A DNA stretch of 64,000 nucleotides from Sphingomonas hankyongi (GCF_023516575.1 NZ_JAMGBE010000003.1:310001-374000); one strand, 5' to 3'. Numbered from the stretch's first letter, positions 9,175 through 17,493 are shown. The notes: a model not told the origin generated them from the sequence alone. A program made the numbers and translations.

Positions 9175-9591
9175 ATGCGGATCATGATGAAGTCGAAAAT
9201 TCACCGTGCAACGGTGACCCAGGCTGACCTGCATTACGTCGGCTCGGTGACACTGGACGCCGCACTGATGGAGGCTGCGGACCTGCTCGAAGGCGAGCAG
9301 GTTGCGATCGTCGACATCACCAACGGCGCCCGTATCGAGACCTATGTGATCCCCGGACCCCGCGGGAGCGGCGTCATCGGCATCAACGGTGCCGCTGCGC
9401 ATCTCGTCCATCCCGGCGATCTAGTCATCATTATGAGCTATGCGGTTCTCGACGATGCCGAGGCGCGCGCGCTCAAGCCGACCGTCGTCCACGTCGACGA
9501 CCGCAACCAGGTGGTGAAGATCGGCAACGATGCGGCCGAGCCTGTTCCGGGCAGCGACCAGAAGCGGGGCGACCAGGCCGAAGCTGCCTGA
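9175..9591 (+). CDS. panD: aspartate 1-decarboxylase
   Basis: About 138 residues. PanD makes beta-alanine from aspartate for pantothenate and CoA synthesis. The protein begins [20 protein letters not shown] and has the self-cleavage site YVGSVTLD; cleavage between G23 and S24 creates the pyruvoyl cofactor. [17 protein letters not shown] and [14 protein letters not shown] are also family-typical. AGGAG (9157-9161) lies 10-13 nt upstream, so GTG at 9172 or ATG at 9175 are both possible. The C-terminal tail past NQVVKIGND is slightly long and charged. Confidence 0.96.
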   Translation: MRIMMKSKIHRATVTQADLHYVGSVTLDAALMEAADLLEGEQVAIVDITNGARIETYVIPGPRGSGVIGINGAAAHLVHPGDLVIIMSYAVLDDAEARALKPTVVHVDDRNQVVKIGNDAAEPVPGSDQKRGDQAEAA

Positions 9592-9625
9592 GGGAACGCA
9601 GCGGCTCCTGGCAGATTTTTAGCCC

Positions 9626-10432
9626 ATGCCCGCAACCCGCCGCTATTCTCTCGTTATACTATTCCTGTTCGCCGCGGTCATTGGCGGAATGATTGCCCGC
9701 ATGCTGCCGATCGGCGAGGCAGACGGCCCAACTGCGGCAGCGCCCGCTCTCCTCGCCGGATCGACCGATTTGCCGTCGCTTGTGCGCAAGACAGCCCCGG
9801 CCGTCGTCAATATCGCTGTCCTCCAGCCGTCACCGGCCGAGCAGAATCCGCTCCTGCGGGACCCCTTCTTCCGGCAATATCTCGGAGTTCCCGATAGCGC
9901 GCTGCAGCCTGCGATCTCCGCTGGCTCCGGCGTGATCGTCGATGCCGCCCGAGGACTTGTGGTGACGAACTTCCATGTCGTCCAGAATGCGCGCGCAGTC
10001 GAAGTGGGGTTGAAGGACGGGCGTCACGTTCCGGCGGACCCGGTGGCGTTCGAACCGGATCTCGACATTGCCGTGCTGCGAATCGAGGCGCGGAACCTGT
10101 CGGCGCTTCCGCTGGGTGACAGCTCGAAGCTTCAGGTGGGACAGTCTGTCGTCGCCATCGGCAACCCGTTCGGGCTGGGCCAGACGGTGACCGCGGGCAT
10201 CGTCAGCGCCACCGATCGCGCGCTTGGCCAAGGCGATGAGCGGCGTTTCATCCAGACTGACGCTCCGATCAATCCAGGAAATTCCGGCGGTCCTTTGATC
10301 GACACGGCAGGAAGAGTGATCGGCATCAATTCCGCGTTGTTCAGCCCCAACCGCGGCCAGGGCAATGTCGGCATCGGTTTCGCGATCCCCAGCGAAGTGG
10401 TCCGCGGCGTCGTCGCCCAGGCCGAGCGCTAA
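9626..10432 (+). CDS. membrane-anchored trypsin-like (HtrA/DegS-type) protease without PDZ domain
   Basis: 268 residues. An N-terminal hydrophobic segment (SLVILFLFAAVIGGMIARML) should anchor or export it to the periplasm. The S1C protease core is complete: VVTNFHVVQNA (His), EPDLDIAVLRIE (Asp) and QTDAPINPGNSGGPLID (Ser in GNSGG). It stops right after the protease fold (GFAIPSEVVRGVVAQAER), where HtrA and DegS proteins continue into a PDZ domain. I find no PDZ coding sequence downstream. DegS-like regulated proteolysis is possible, but it could not use PDZ gating. Confidence 0.9.
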   Translation: MPATRRYSLVILFLFAAVIGGMIARMLPIGEADGPTAAAPALLAGSTDLPSLVRKTAPAVVNIAVLQPSPAEQNPLLRDPFFRQYLGVPDSALQPAISAGSGVIVDAARGLVVTNFHVVQNARAVEVGLKDGRHVPADPVAFEPDLDIAVLRIEARNLSALPLGDSSKLQVGQSVVAIGNPFGLGQTVTAGIVSATDRALGQGDERRFIQTDAPINPGNSGGPLIDTAGRVIGINSALFSPNRGQGNVGIGFAIPSEVVRGVVAQAER

Positions 10433-10450
10433 ATCGAGTTGGAGGAAAAG

Positions 10451-10488
10451 AAGCCCTGCCCGCGAGGCAAGGGGATGGGGCAGGGCTT
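10451..10488. terminator. bidirectional hairpin between convergent genes
   Basis: A perfect 11-bp inverted repeat, AAGCCCTGCCC (10451-10461) with GGGCAGGGCTT (10478-10488). On the minus strand it is followed by CTTTTCC, which makes it a reasonable intrinsic terminator for the methyltransferase gene. On the plus strand it lacks a clean T-run. Confidence 0.6.
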
Positions 10489-10625
10489 CCACACGCTCGG
10501 ATGTCCACCGGGCATCCTGTGCTTCGTTCCGGCAGGCCGCTCGAGCTCGCATCAAGAGAGGTCTGCTGAGACCGTGTTTACCTCCGGGCCGTTAGCGGCG
10601 GATGAGGGAAACTGGTTTAGGGAAA

Positions 10626-11396
10626 TTAACTTTCGGCCTGCGCGGGCAGCTTCCGGGACGGAGTCCAATTCTCGCGCTGCGGGACTTCGAACGGCTTGAA
10701 CGCATCCCATGAACGCTGGTCGCGCCGCACCTTGCGGAGCACCGAGCAATTGGGCACCGGCAGATGAGCGACAGCGTAATCGGGACGGTTCGCCTTCACA
10801 TAGTTCACGACGGTCTCGATCGCCGGGAAGAAGCTGTCGTCGAGCACGATATAGCCGCCGAGCGCCAGCAATTGATCCGCCAGGACAAAGTCGGTCATCA
10901 CATTTTCGAACCGGTGGCCGCCGTCGATGAACACCAAGCCGGCGCATTCCGGGCCGCGGTTCTCGATCATCGCCGCCATCCCGGTCTCCGAGCTTTTCAT
11001 GATTCGGCGGAAGGCCTTCGGGAAGCGCTGCTCCAGATAGGACTGGACGATCTTGCCGCTACCGTCCGGAAGTCCAAAGGGATCGAAGATGGCATGCACG
11101 AACGGCTTGCCCTGCAGCCTGCGGGTCCCGAGGAGGATCGCAGCGGTCGAGCCCATGCCGAAGCCGACCTCGACCGACAGGAAGGTGGGGCATTCTTTTG
11201 CCAGGAAAGCGAGAAGCCCGGCCTGGCCGAGCGACACCCGGACGTTGGCGAGATGATCGACGCGACCGTCCGGATGCTTGAAATGGCCGGTCTGAAGCGC
11301 GTCGATCGCCAGCGCGATCGCCTGCTCCTCCTTCGCCAGTGCTTGAAGTTCGGCAATGAGCTTCTGCTCGGGCGGAAGACGCAATTCTACGGACAT
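10626..11396 (-). CDS. class I SAM-dependent methyltransferase (Methyltransf_24-like)
   Basis: 256 residues. The Rossmann-fold signature is FLSVEVGFGMGSTAAILLG, followed by HAIFDPFGLPDGSG, GLVFIDGGHRFENVMTDFVL and LGGYIVLDDSFFPAIE. This pattern (VGFGMGST, IDGGH, DDS) fits the small O-methyltransferase-like family Methyltransf_24. The substrate is unknown. There is no signal peptide or membrane segment. The gene stands alone between a convergent protease gene and a small membrane protein gene. Confidence 0.78.
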   Translation of the reverse strand: MSVELRLPPEQKLIAELQALAKEEQAIALAIDALQTGHFKHPDGRVDHLANVRVSLGQAGLLAFLAKECPTFLSVEVGFGMGSTAAILLGTRRLQGKPFVHAIFDPFGLPDGSGKIVQSYLEQRFPKAFRRIMKSSETGMAAMIENRGPECAGLVFIDGGHRFENVMTDFVLADQLLALGGYIVLDDSFFPAIETVVNYVKANRPDYAVAHLPVPNCSVLRKVRRDQRSWDAFKPFEVPQRENWTPSRKLPAQAES

Positions 11397-11488
11397 GCAC
11401 GATTTCCCTGGACGCTAGCTTCGGCCCCGCGGCGATGGAGCCGTAACAGCAGTCGCGCAAGCCCGTCAGTTAAGCGAATCGGTCCGAT

Positions 11489-11731
11489 TCAGAGGCCGGC
11501 CCGGTCGTCCGTGCTGGAATAAGGTTGTTCCTGGATCGAGGTATCGACGTCGATCAACTTGTAGACGATGCAGCGCGCAAACAGGCCGGTGAGCACAAGA
11601 TAGACGCCGACGACTCCGGCGATGATGCCCGCGATTGGCCCGCCGAGGACCCCGAGATAGACGAGCAGGCCGAGCCCAAGCCCGACGACGATCCGAACCA
11701 CCCGATCCTCAGGTCCGACATTCCTGTCCAT
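11489..11731 (-). CDS. DUF2892-like small membrane protein
   Basis: 80 residues starting MDRNVGPEDRVVRIVVG, the usual opening of the DUF2892 (YgaP transmembrane-like) family. Two hydrophobic stretches follow (GLGLGLLVYLGVL and IIAGVVGVYLVLTGLFARC). The frame also has a GTG at 11740 and an ATG at 11737, but AAAGGGG is best spaced for the ATG at 11731. The function is unknown; in other bacteria such domains sit near rhodanese or thiol-related genes, which are absent here. Confidence 0.78.
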   Translation of the reverse strand: MDRNVGPEDRVVRIVVGLGLGLLVYLGVLGGPIAGIIAGVVGVYLVLTGLFARCIVYKLIDVDTSIQEQPYSSTDDRAGL

Positions 11732-11833
11732 TGCCATCACCCCTTTGATTAGCGCTGAGCAGCCCTACTAGGCCATCATTCGCGGGTTGCGAAGTGTTTC
11801 GAGCAGGGATTACGTTTTCAAAGGGGACGAAGC

Positions 11834-12367
11834 ATGTTCGAGCATTGGGGCGAATTCTACCTGATGGCCGGAGGCGCCGCCGCGGTGCTGATCGGCCTCA
11901 TCTTCGTGGTCATCAGCCTGATGCAGGACCGAAAGCGCTCGACCGTGCTCACCGGTTCGAAGCTCTACATGGGCCCAATCGTGCTGGGAGTGAGCTTCGT
12001 GCTGGTGCTTGCGGCGGCCGCGCTGACGCCCGGCATCGGCCCGCGGTGCATGGCGGCCGTATCGGGCGCCATTGCCTTGTGGGGCCTGGCGCGCGGGCTG
12101 ATGTCCACCGCCGGCATCCGCAACCTCAAGGACGAGGTGCACTGGACCGACATCTGGTTCTACGGCGTGCTGCCGACCTTCCTCTACCTCGGCCTCGGGG
12201 CGGTCGCCCTCGCGTTCTGGTTCGGTTGCCCCGTCGCGCCGCAAGGACTCGCCGGCTTCGTCACACTGGCCCTGCTCCTCGCCATCCGCAACGAGTGGGA
12301 CCTGATCACCTGGATCGCGCCCAGAAGCGATGCGTCCGAGCCCGGATTCGGCGACGATCACGGCTGA
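11834..12367 (+). CDS. four-helix membrane protein of unknown function
   Basis: 177 residues with four predicted membrane segments: AAAVLIGLIFVVISLM, GPIVLGVSFVLVLAAAAL, WFYGVLPTFLYLGLGAVALA and LAGFVTLALLLAI. I recognise no catalytic motif. AAGGGG lies about 7 nt before the ATG. It is divergent from the DUF2892-like gene and convergent with the next secreted protein. Confidence 0.75.
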   Translation: MFEHWGEFYLMAGGAAAVLIGLIFVVISLMQDRKRSTVLTGSKLYMGPIVLGVSFVLVLAAAALTPGIGPRCMAAVSGAIALWGLARGLMSTAGIRNLKDEVHWTDIWFYGVLPTFLYLGLGAVALAFWFGCPVAPQGLAGFVTLALLLAIRNEWDLITWIAPRSDASEPGFGDDHG

Positions 12368-12402
12368 GGGCGCCGGACTTCCGGCCCAGCGCCCCGCAAT
12401 CC

Positions 12403-12834
12403 TTACTGGCCGCCGACCATCGCCAGATATTGCTCCGGGGTCACCGGACCGATCGCGAAGGTGTCGGTGTGGACCGCGATATATTTGCGGAACTCGATCG
12501 AGGCCGCGGGCCCTGACGGAAGGCCCAATTTCTTCGCCGCGGCGTCGACCGCGTCGTCCTGCGCCGGTGTCGTGACCGGATCGATCGCCAGATAATCCCA
12601 GCTGTCGCCGTCGGTATGGGCATAGAGCTGGCCCGGAGCGATGCCCGCGGCCTGCGCGGCGCGATTCTGGTTGGCGAGCCAGCGGAGCAGTGCGACCTGC
12701 TGCCCCGGAGCGGCGCGGTAGAGCGCAACCCTTGCCCTCGGCGGGTTGTTCGTCCCGGCCTGCGCATAGACGATCGTTCCCGACGCAACGGCGCCGAGAG
12801 CCGCAGCCGCGGCGAGCTTCATCAGCTGTTTCAT
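12403..12834 (-). CDS. secreted protein of unknown function
   Basis: 143 residues starting MKQLMKLAAAAALGAVASG with a signal peptide likely cleaved after IVYAQA. The mature part is small and acidic (ALYRAAPGQQVALLRWLANQ, then DGDSWDYLAIDPVTTP). I chose the ATG at 12834 because GGGGG precedes it by a few bases; the frame extends upstream without a better start. It lies about 120 nt downstream of the TonB-like gene on the same strand. The function is not recognisable. Confidence 0.72.
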   Translation of the reverse strand: MKQLMKLAAAAALGAVASGTIVYAQAGTNNPPRARVALYRAAPGQQVALLRWLANQNRAAQAAGIAPGQLYAHTDGDSWDYLAIDPVTTPAQDDAVDAAAKKLGLPSGPAASIEFRKYIAVHTDTFAIGPVTPEQYLAMVGGQ

Positions 12835-12952
12835 GTGACCCCCTTCGTTCTGGTGAAGAACACGCGGGATACGTCCGGCGCGCCCCCGAGCCCCGTCGCG
12901 CCGCGCGCGCCCCTGCGCCCGAAACAACAGTAAGTCAAACAACCAGGCTGGC

Positions 12953-13666
12953 TCAGCCGCCGATCTGTTCGTAGTCGATCCGGATCCGGACCCATTCGCC
13001 GATCATCGCCTTGCCGTCCTTCCGCGGCGGGCGGACCCGGAACTGCCACGCCGCCTGCCGCACGGCGCTGGCGAGATGCGATCCCGCGGGAGACTGGCCG
13101 AGCTCGATGCAATCCTCGACCCGGTTCTGCGGGGCCGTCCGGCAGGCGATCAGGCCCCAGCCCGCCGGCGCATTGCGCGGCAGATAACCGCCAAGCTCGG
13201 CATTGGTCGGATGGCGCGCCCACTCCGCCGCGTAGAGAATCTCGCCATGCGGCCCGCGGCCCACTTCCTTGCTGTCGCCCTGGCCCGGGCTCGCCTTGGG
13301 CAGGTTGCGGATATCGCCGGCGGCCATGTCGGCGCTGCTCATCTCGATCCAGGGCTGGGTTTTGGGCGTGGGCGGGGGTGGAGGGGCGATGGTCGGCTTG
13401 ACGGGGAGGACGATCTTCGGCGGCTTCGGGACGGGCTTGTCGGTCCCCGGCGAGGCCTTCGCCACCTCGGCCTTCCGGCTGTGCGATTCGGGAATGAGGT
13501 CGACGATCGTCGCATTGCTCGGCTTCTGATCGGGCAGGGGGATGACGCCGAGCGTCAAGAGCGCGAGGATCAGCGCGCCGTTGACCGCCAGCGCCAGCGC
13601 AAGCCCCGACGCACGCCGTTGCAGCGGCGGGCGCTCGTAGGGCGCGGAGAGACGGTAGGTGCTCAA
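12953..13666 (-). CDS. TonB-like energy transducer
   Basis: 237 residues. A single N-terminal membrane helix (ALALAVNGALILALLTLGVI) is followed by a Pro/Lys-rich linker (KPVPKPPKIVLPVKPTIAP plus a PPPPPTP run), as in TonB proteins that span the periplasm to energise outer-membrane receptors. The C-terminal portion (ASAVRQAAWQFRVRPPRKDG, then GEWVRIRIDYEQIGG) resembles a short TonB C-terminal domain. The start appears to be TTG at 13666. No exbB or exbD is adjacent. It could be a TonB paralogue rather than the main TonB. Confidence 0.7.
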   Translation of the reverse strand: MSTYRLSAPYERPPLQRRASGLALALAVNGALILALLTLGVIPLPDQKPSNATIVDLIPESHSRKAEVAKASPGTDKPVPKPPKIVLPVKPTIAPPPPPTPKTQPWIEMSSADMAAGDIRNLPKASPGQGDSKEVGRGPHGEILYAAEWARHPTNAELGGYLPRNAPAGWGLIACRTAPQNRVEDCIELGQSPAGSHLASAVRQAAWQFRVRPPRKDGKAMIGEWVRIRIDYEQIGG

Positions 13667-14064
13667 GGTCGTGGCTGGTGTCTGTCAGGCGTCGCGTCGG
13701 AAAAGGAGGATAGCCGCCCCGCGACTGAATGGGGAATGAAAAGACTGCCGTTGGAACTCGCGTCGGCTTGTCGACGTTCGGGGCCTCCATGGATGACAAG
13801 ACGATCAATCTCTGGCGACAGATCGAGAATTCCCGCCGCAGCGGACCCAAGCGGGCGCTGCCGACCAAGACCATTCCCAAGCCGATCAACGACAATTCGC
13901 GGCCATTACGAAGGCGAATGAACGAAAAGGGGGGTCCTTCCACTTCCTCCACTTTGTGAACTTTCGCAGGCTCGGTCGTCAGGGAATGCGGCCGCGATTT
14001 CATCCCCCAGCTTAAGGCACAAGCAGGGGCTTGTAGGACAGCGAATTCGTCAGTCGGCGCGCAG
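13667..14064. other. 398-bp gap with no confident gene
   Basis: This gap separates the TonB-like and dodecin genes, both on the minus strand. A plus-strand frame at 13729-13959 could encode a basic 76-residue peptide containing MDDKTINLWRQIENSRRSG, but its AAGGAGG (13703-13709) is 19 nt from the ATG, so I do not call it. Promoter sequence for the TonB-like gene is expected near 13670-13730. Confidence 0.4.
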
Positions 14065-14280
14065 TCAGGCGGGCGGGTTCAGGGTGAAGCCGACCCTGAT
14101 GGTCACCTGGTAATGGGTGACCTTGCCGTCTTCGACATGGCCGCGGGTTTCGATCACCTCGAACCAGCGGACCTTGTCCAAAGTGGTCGATGCGCGCGCG
14201 ATGGCGCCCTGGATCGCATCCTCGATGCTCGTCGGCGAGGAGCCGACCAGCTCGACGATCTTGTAGACGTGGTCAGACAT
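14065..14280 (-). CDS. dodecin family flavin-binding protein
   Basis: 71 residues. Dodecins form dodecameric shells that bind flavins or CoA and buffer free flavin. The family pattern is clear: [40 protein letters not shown] (with the flavin-stacking Trp), [20 protein letters not shown] and RVGFTL. The gene is monocistronic. Confidence 0.93.
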   Translation of the reverse strand: MSDHVYKIVELVGSSPTSIEDAIQGAIARASTTLDKVRWFEVIETRGHVEDGKVTHYQVTIRVGFTLNPPA

Positions 14281-14471
14281 GGCCTGTCCTTCCTAGCATA
14301 AATTGCCGGGCGACTGGCGATGATTACCCATCGTTGCCGGTTATTGCTGATATAGGTTATAAACATGGGAACGGGCGCAGTATGCGTCGCGCATCTATTC
14401 TCGCCCGTAAGTTCACATGCTCGGTATCGCCGCGCGGCAGCTTCATGCCGCGAAAAGGGAAGGAGCGCGCG

Positions 14472-14978
14472 ATGCATTTCGCACAAATGGGATTTTGTGC
14501 CGCCGGACTGCTCGCAATTGTCGCAGCTGGCTGCAGAGATCCGAATGATGCGGCAAACGTTCCACAGACGCCCGTCAATCCCAGCCTTATCGAATTTGCG
14601 GGAGCGCATAAATGTCCGAGGCCCGCTGAGGCGCCAGGCGGAGCTATAGCGCCAACCGACGATAACCCTGAATTTGCCTTCAATGGCGAGTTTGCGGACG
14701 ACTTCGATTGTACCCAATCAGGTCCGGTGAGATGGCCTGTTGATTCTACAGATGCAGCCGACAACTGGTACATCCAGAATGTCGACGGGCTGATCCGCAA
14801 ATGCGGAGAAAATGATCCACGGACCTGCAGGGTGAGAGCACTTCGACTGTGTTCTAAAGGGGCAGCGTATCCGGAAAGTGATACGCAGGATCATTTCGGA
14901 CCGTGCAAAACGAAGACTGAAGTGGGGCCGGCGGGCTGCGAAGTCTGCTTCGATCAAAAGACCGTGCTTTCGTCCTGA
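14472..14978 (+). CDS. cysteine-rich lipoprotein of unknown function
   Basis: 168 residues. The start MHFAQMGFCAAGLLAIVAAG runs into a lipobox (VAAGC), so it should be lipidated and membrane-anchored. AGGAG (14461-14465) is spaced about 6 nt from the ATG. The mature chain holds about nine further Cys residues (KCPRP, DFDCTQ, KCGEND, RTCRV, RLCSKG, GPCKTK, GCEVCFD), which suggests disulfides or metal binding. Its codon use looks less GC-biased than its neighbours. I recognise no family. Confidence 0.65.
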   Translation: MHFAQMGFCAAGLLAIVAAGCRDPNDAANVPQTPVNPSLIEFAGAHKCPRPAEAPGGAIAPTDDNPEFAFNGEFADDFDCTQSGPVRWPVDSTDAADNWYIQNVDGLIRKCGENDPRTCRVRALRLCSKGAAYPESDTQDHFGPCKTKTEVGPAGCEVCFDQKTVLSS

Positions 14979-15238
14979 CGTGTCGAGATGCGAGGCCGGC
15001 GGTGAGTTGGGAATTGCCGCAGGCACGCTTCCCAGCGGTCCCTGAAACGTAAGCGCTCTCCGCCGCCTCGCAGAGATATTGCTCGTCGCTGACCCTTCTC
15101 CATCCAGGTCACCACCTGGCCGTCGAGCGGTTCCTATAGCGCGATATTAGCCATAGCGCCGTCCGGGGTCGCGGAGGTGCCGTGACGGTGCCTGCGGATG
15201 TTCCGCCGGACCAGTCGAACATCTAATCTGCGAACGCG

Positions 15239-15661
15239 TCAGGCGTCGGGAGGCGTGCCGGCTTCCTTGACCCGAATGATCCGGATACGCCGGTAATTGC
15301 CGAACAGGTCGGGCCAGCGGATAGTCTGACCTTCCCCCAGCCCATATAGCGCGGCGCCCATCGGCGTCAGGATTGAGATTCGCCCTTCGGCTATGTTGGC
15401 GTCCGCGGGCAACACCAACTTGACCTCGCGGGCTTCGTGCGTCCGCTCGTCGACGAAAATTACTTTTGAGCCCAAACGAACGTGACCTTCGGGCATTGTC
15501 TCGGCGTCATAGAGCTCGGCGCGCTCGATCTCCTCAAGGAGCATTGCGGCAACCACAGGCTCCCTGTTCTCGGCGTGGAGCGCCAGGTCGGCAATCAGGT
15601 CCGACTCTGCCGCTAACAGGCGAATGGGAGGTCGCGATGAAGGCGATTGCGATATGGGCAT
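15239..15661 (-). CDS. Rnk-like GreA/GreB-family regulator of nucleoside diphosphate kinase
   Basis: 140 residues. The C-terminal half carries the GreA/GreB C-terminal fold as in Rnk: VRLGSKVIFVDERTHEAREV, LVLPADANIAEGRISILTPM and GAALYGLGEGQTIRWP. The N-terminal part is a short helical segment rather than the long GreA coiled coil. Rnk proteins bind RNA polymerase and affect nucleotide metabolism. GGAG lies 6 nt before the ATG. The gene heads an accessory stretch of small minus-strand genes. Confidence 0.8.
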   Translation of the reverse strand: MPISQSPSSRPPIRLLAAESDLIADLALHAENREPVVAAMLLEEIERAELYDAETMPEGHVRLGSKVIFVDERTHEAREVKLVLPADANIAEGRISILTPMGAALYGLGEGQTIRWPDLFGNYRRIRIIRVKEAGTPPDA

Positions 15662-15725
15662 AAAAAACTCCGTTGAATTGAATTGGGGTCCGAGCGACGC
15701 CCGTCGACGCGTCGATGCGCCGCCG

Positions 15726-16052
15726 TCAGGAAGCCACCGGCATGAAAAGCTCCAAAATAAGCCAGCAGACCATGAGGATCGCGCCGATCAGCGAAACCGC
15801 CCGCAGCACATCCAACGCGTCGAGCCGGAAGTGCCTTTTGTGGTCTTTCATGAAGGCGTCGAGCTGGGGCCGTACATTATCATTGGCGGTCAGCAACCCA
15901 ACCTCGAGATGCCGGGCTTCCTTCATAAACTGAAGGATTTCCCGGCAGTCGTCCTCGGATACGTGAGGATAATGATTGAGAAGCTTCGCGATCCGCTCGC
16001 GTGTCGAGGGCGCGGGACGCGCTTTCTCGATAGGGAACAAAGAAGTAGTCAC
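15726..16052 (-). CDS. small protein with C-terminal membrane helix
   Basis: About 108 residues from a GTG at 16052 (GGAG 7 nt upstream), starting VTTSLFPIEKARPAPSTRER. The first ~75 residues are soluble and helical (IAKLLNHYPHVSEDDCREIL); the last ~25 form one membrane helix (VSLIGAILMVCWLILELFM). Tail-anchored topology is likely. The frame extends to 16121, but the ribosome-binding site favours the GTG. The function is unknown. Confidence 0.68.
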   Translation of the reverse strand: MTTSLFPIEKARPAPSTRERIAKLLNHYPHVSEDDCREILQFMKEARHLEVGLLTANDNVRPQLDAFMKDHKRHFRLDALDVLRAVSLIGAILMVCWLILELFMPVAS

Positions 16053-16095
16053 GGTAATCTCCGATAATTGTTGGCAGTCGGGCGTGGCGCGCCAC

Positions 16096-16314
16096 TCAGC
16101 CTGAGAACGCGAAGCGCTCACGGCGATTGTGCTTCCACTTCTTCTGATCGACCTTCTTCAGCTCGCGCTCGATGGCGCGAGCCCGGCCGAACATCCGTCC
16201 GTCCATCTCTTGAAAGCGATTGTCGGATGCGAAGAACATGAAGCCGCCCGGAACGCGGATGGCGATGCCGACGGTGCGGCGATCGAATTCGACTGCAAAA
16301 CGCTGGGTATTCAC
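16096..16314 (-). CDS. small basic protein of unknown function
   Basis: 72 residues from a GTG start (GGGAG about 9 nt upstream): VNTQRFAVEFDRRTVGIAIR, then VPGGFMFFASDNRFQEMDGR and a basic C-terminus (ERELKKVDQKKWKHNRRERF). The first half looks like a compact beta structure and the tail could bind nucleic acid. I know similar uncharacterised small proteins from sphingomonads but no function. It precedes the tail-anchored protein gene on the same strand. Confidence 0.6.
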   Translation of the reverse strand: MNTQRFAVEFDRRTVGIAIRVPGGFMFFASDNRFQEMDGRMFGRARAIERELKKVDQKKWKHNRRERFAFSG

Positions 16315-16458
16315 GGGATTTTGCTCCCGACGAGCGGGGACGGCTCCTGGGACTGTCTGCTCGTCACAAAACTGAGGATGTGCGCTCGCGACAATGCGAT
16401 GCGCGGCTCTTGGACTGGGCCCTAAGAGCCCTGCTTCCCGCAGGCGCCGCTTAGGGCG

Positions 16459-16665
16459 CTAGAGTCGTGCCGTGCTGCTCTCTGGGTGGAGCTGCGGCCG
16501 AATGAATTGAGAGTGGCCAGTCATAACTTCAATATGGACAACAAGCGGCTCGACACAAGGTTGCTCCCAGCCGCCCGCGATCGAAGGTGGATCGCTCGCG
16601 GGAAAGCTGTCCGCCAGCGCCTGATCGAGGAGCTTTTCGCGGTGGCTGATGACCTCGCTACGCAT
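16459..16665 (-). CDS. small protein with DSFPASDPP motif
   Basis: 68 residues starting MRSEVISHREKLLDQALADS. The segment LDQALADSFPASDPPSI matches a short motif (usually xALxxTFPASDPxA) found in many small uncharacterised alphaproteobacterial proteins. The rest is unremarkable. It lies 11 nt downstream of the 37-residue membrane peptide gene on the same strand, so the two probably form an operon. No function is known to me. Confidence 0.6.
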   Translation of the reverse strand: MRSEVISHREKLLDQALADSFPASDPPSIAGGWEQPCVEPLVVHIEVMTGHSQFIRPQLHPESSTARL

Positions 16666-16676
16666 TGCCGAACTTA

Positions 16677-16790
16677 CTAAGTCGTCACGAAGATGAGTGC
16701 GGGCAATCCGATGGTAAGGATCAATCCGAACATCAGCCCCTCGATCTTGTCCCTGGTTGTCAGGCGCTCGCTGGCTGTGTGCGTCGTCAC
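16677..16790 (-). CDS. 37-residue single-helix membrane peptide
   Basis: Reading the minus strand from a GTG at 16790 gives VTTHTASERLTTRDKIEGLM followed by FGLILTIGLPALIFVTT and TAG. AGGAG lies about 6 nt before the GTG, a good Shine-Dalgarno. The peptide has a charged N-terminal half and one hydrophobic helix reaching the C-terminus. It is followed after 11 nt by the DSFPASDPP-motif gene and is divergent from the Lrp-type regulator, whose product might control it. Expression is inferred only from the start signals. Confidence 0.5.
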   Translation of the reverse strand: MTTHTASERLTTRDKIEGLMFGLILTIGLPALIFVTT

Positions 16791-16892
16791 TTCTGTCTCC
16801 TTTCATGATGAAGAAACTTATATCCGACGCGCTGGCGCAGGTGGCGTTGAAGTTCTTGACCTGAACCGCAGACTCTGCGGTGTTGCGGGCAA

Positions 16893-17432
16893 ATGGCCGC
16901 AGACAACAATCTCGACCGAATCGACCGCCGAATCCTGGCAGCACTTCAGGCGGACGGGCGACTGACCAACCAGGCACTGTCGGAGCAGGTTGCGTTATCG
17001 CCGAGCGCCTGCCTGGCGCGCGTGCGAAGACTGGAAGAGAGCGGAGTGATCCGCGGCTACCACGCGCGGGTAGATCCGTTCGCCCTCAATGTCGGACTGG
17101 TCCTTTACGCGGAAGTTACGCTCAAGGGACACAGTCCCAATGATCTCGGCGGGTTCGAGCTTTTGATCCAGGATATTCCGGCCGTCGTCGAGGCGTCTCA
17201 CATGACCGGCAACTATGATTATCTCTTGAAGGTCGTGGTCGCGGACATGCGCGAGTGGACCATGCTGGCCGAGCACATGACCAGCGCCGGAGTGGGCATC
17301 GACCGCATCAACACTCATGTGATGATGAACAAACCCAAGTTCTTCGTTAGGATACCCTGTCGAGAGCAAATGAGCGGTGCCTCGCTCATGTCCGAAATGG
17401 GTCGAAAGGAGACACCAGCGTCACGCGAGTGA
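16893..17432 (+). CDS. Lrp/AsnC family transcriptional regulator
   Basis: 179 residues. The N-terminal winged helix-turn-helix reads NLDRIDRRILAALQADGRLT, then NQALSEQVALSPSACLARVR and RLEESGVIRGYHARVDP. The C-terminal RAM (effector-binding, oligomerisation) domain follows with LYAEVTLKGHS, VVEASHMTGNYDYLLKVVVA and the GIDRINTHVMM strand. A polar tail of ~30 residues extends past the usual end. It is divergent from the tiny-protein pair at 16459-16790; local autoregulation is plausible. Confidence 0.92.
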   Translation: MAADNNLDRIDRRILAALQADGRLTNQALSEQVALSPSACLARVRRLEESGVIRGYHARVDPFALNVGLVLYAEVTLKGHSPNDLGGFELLIQDIPAVVEASHMTGNYDYLLKVVVADMREWTMLAEHMTSAGVGIDRINTHVMMNKPKFFVRIPCREQMSGASLMSEMGRKETPASRE

Positions 17433-17493
17433 ATCGCGTCAACGGAGTCAGCTTCGCTAACGCGCTGGCGGAAGGTCGGCGTCTAGAAGCTGG

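Noticed and set aside
13729-13959. Possible 76-residue basic protein
   Set aside because: Ribosome-binding site is 19 nt from the start and no family is recognised; kept only as a note in the gap description.
15170-15226. GGAGG-GTG followed by a 14-residue peptide (VTVPADVPPDQSNI)
   Set aside because: Too short to support without conservation; probably chance.
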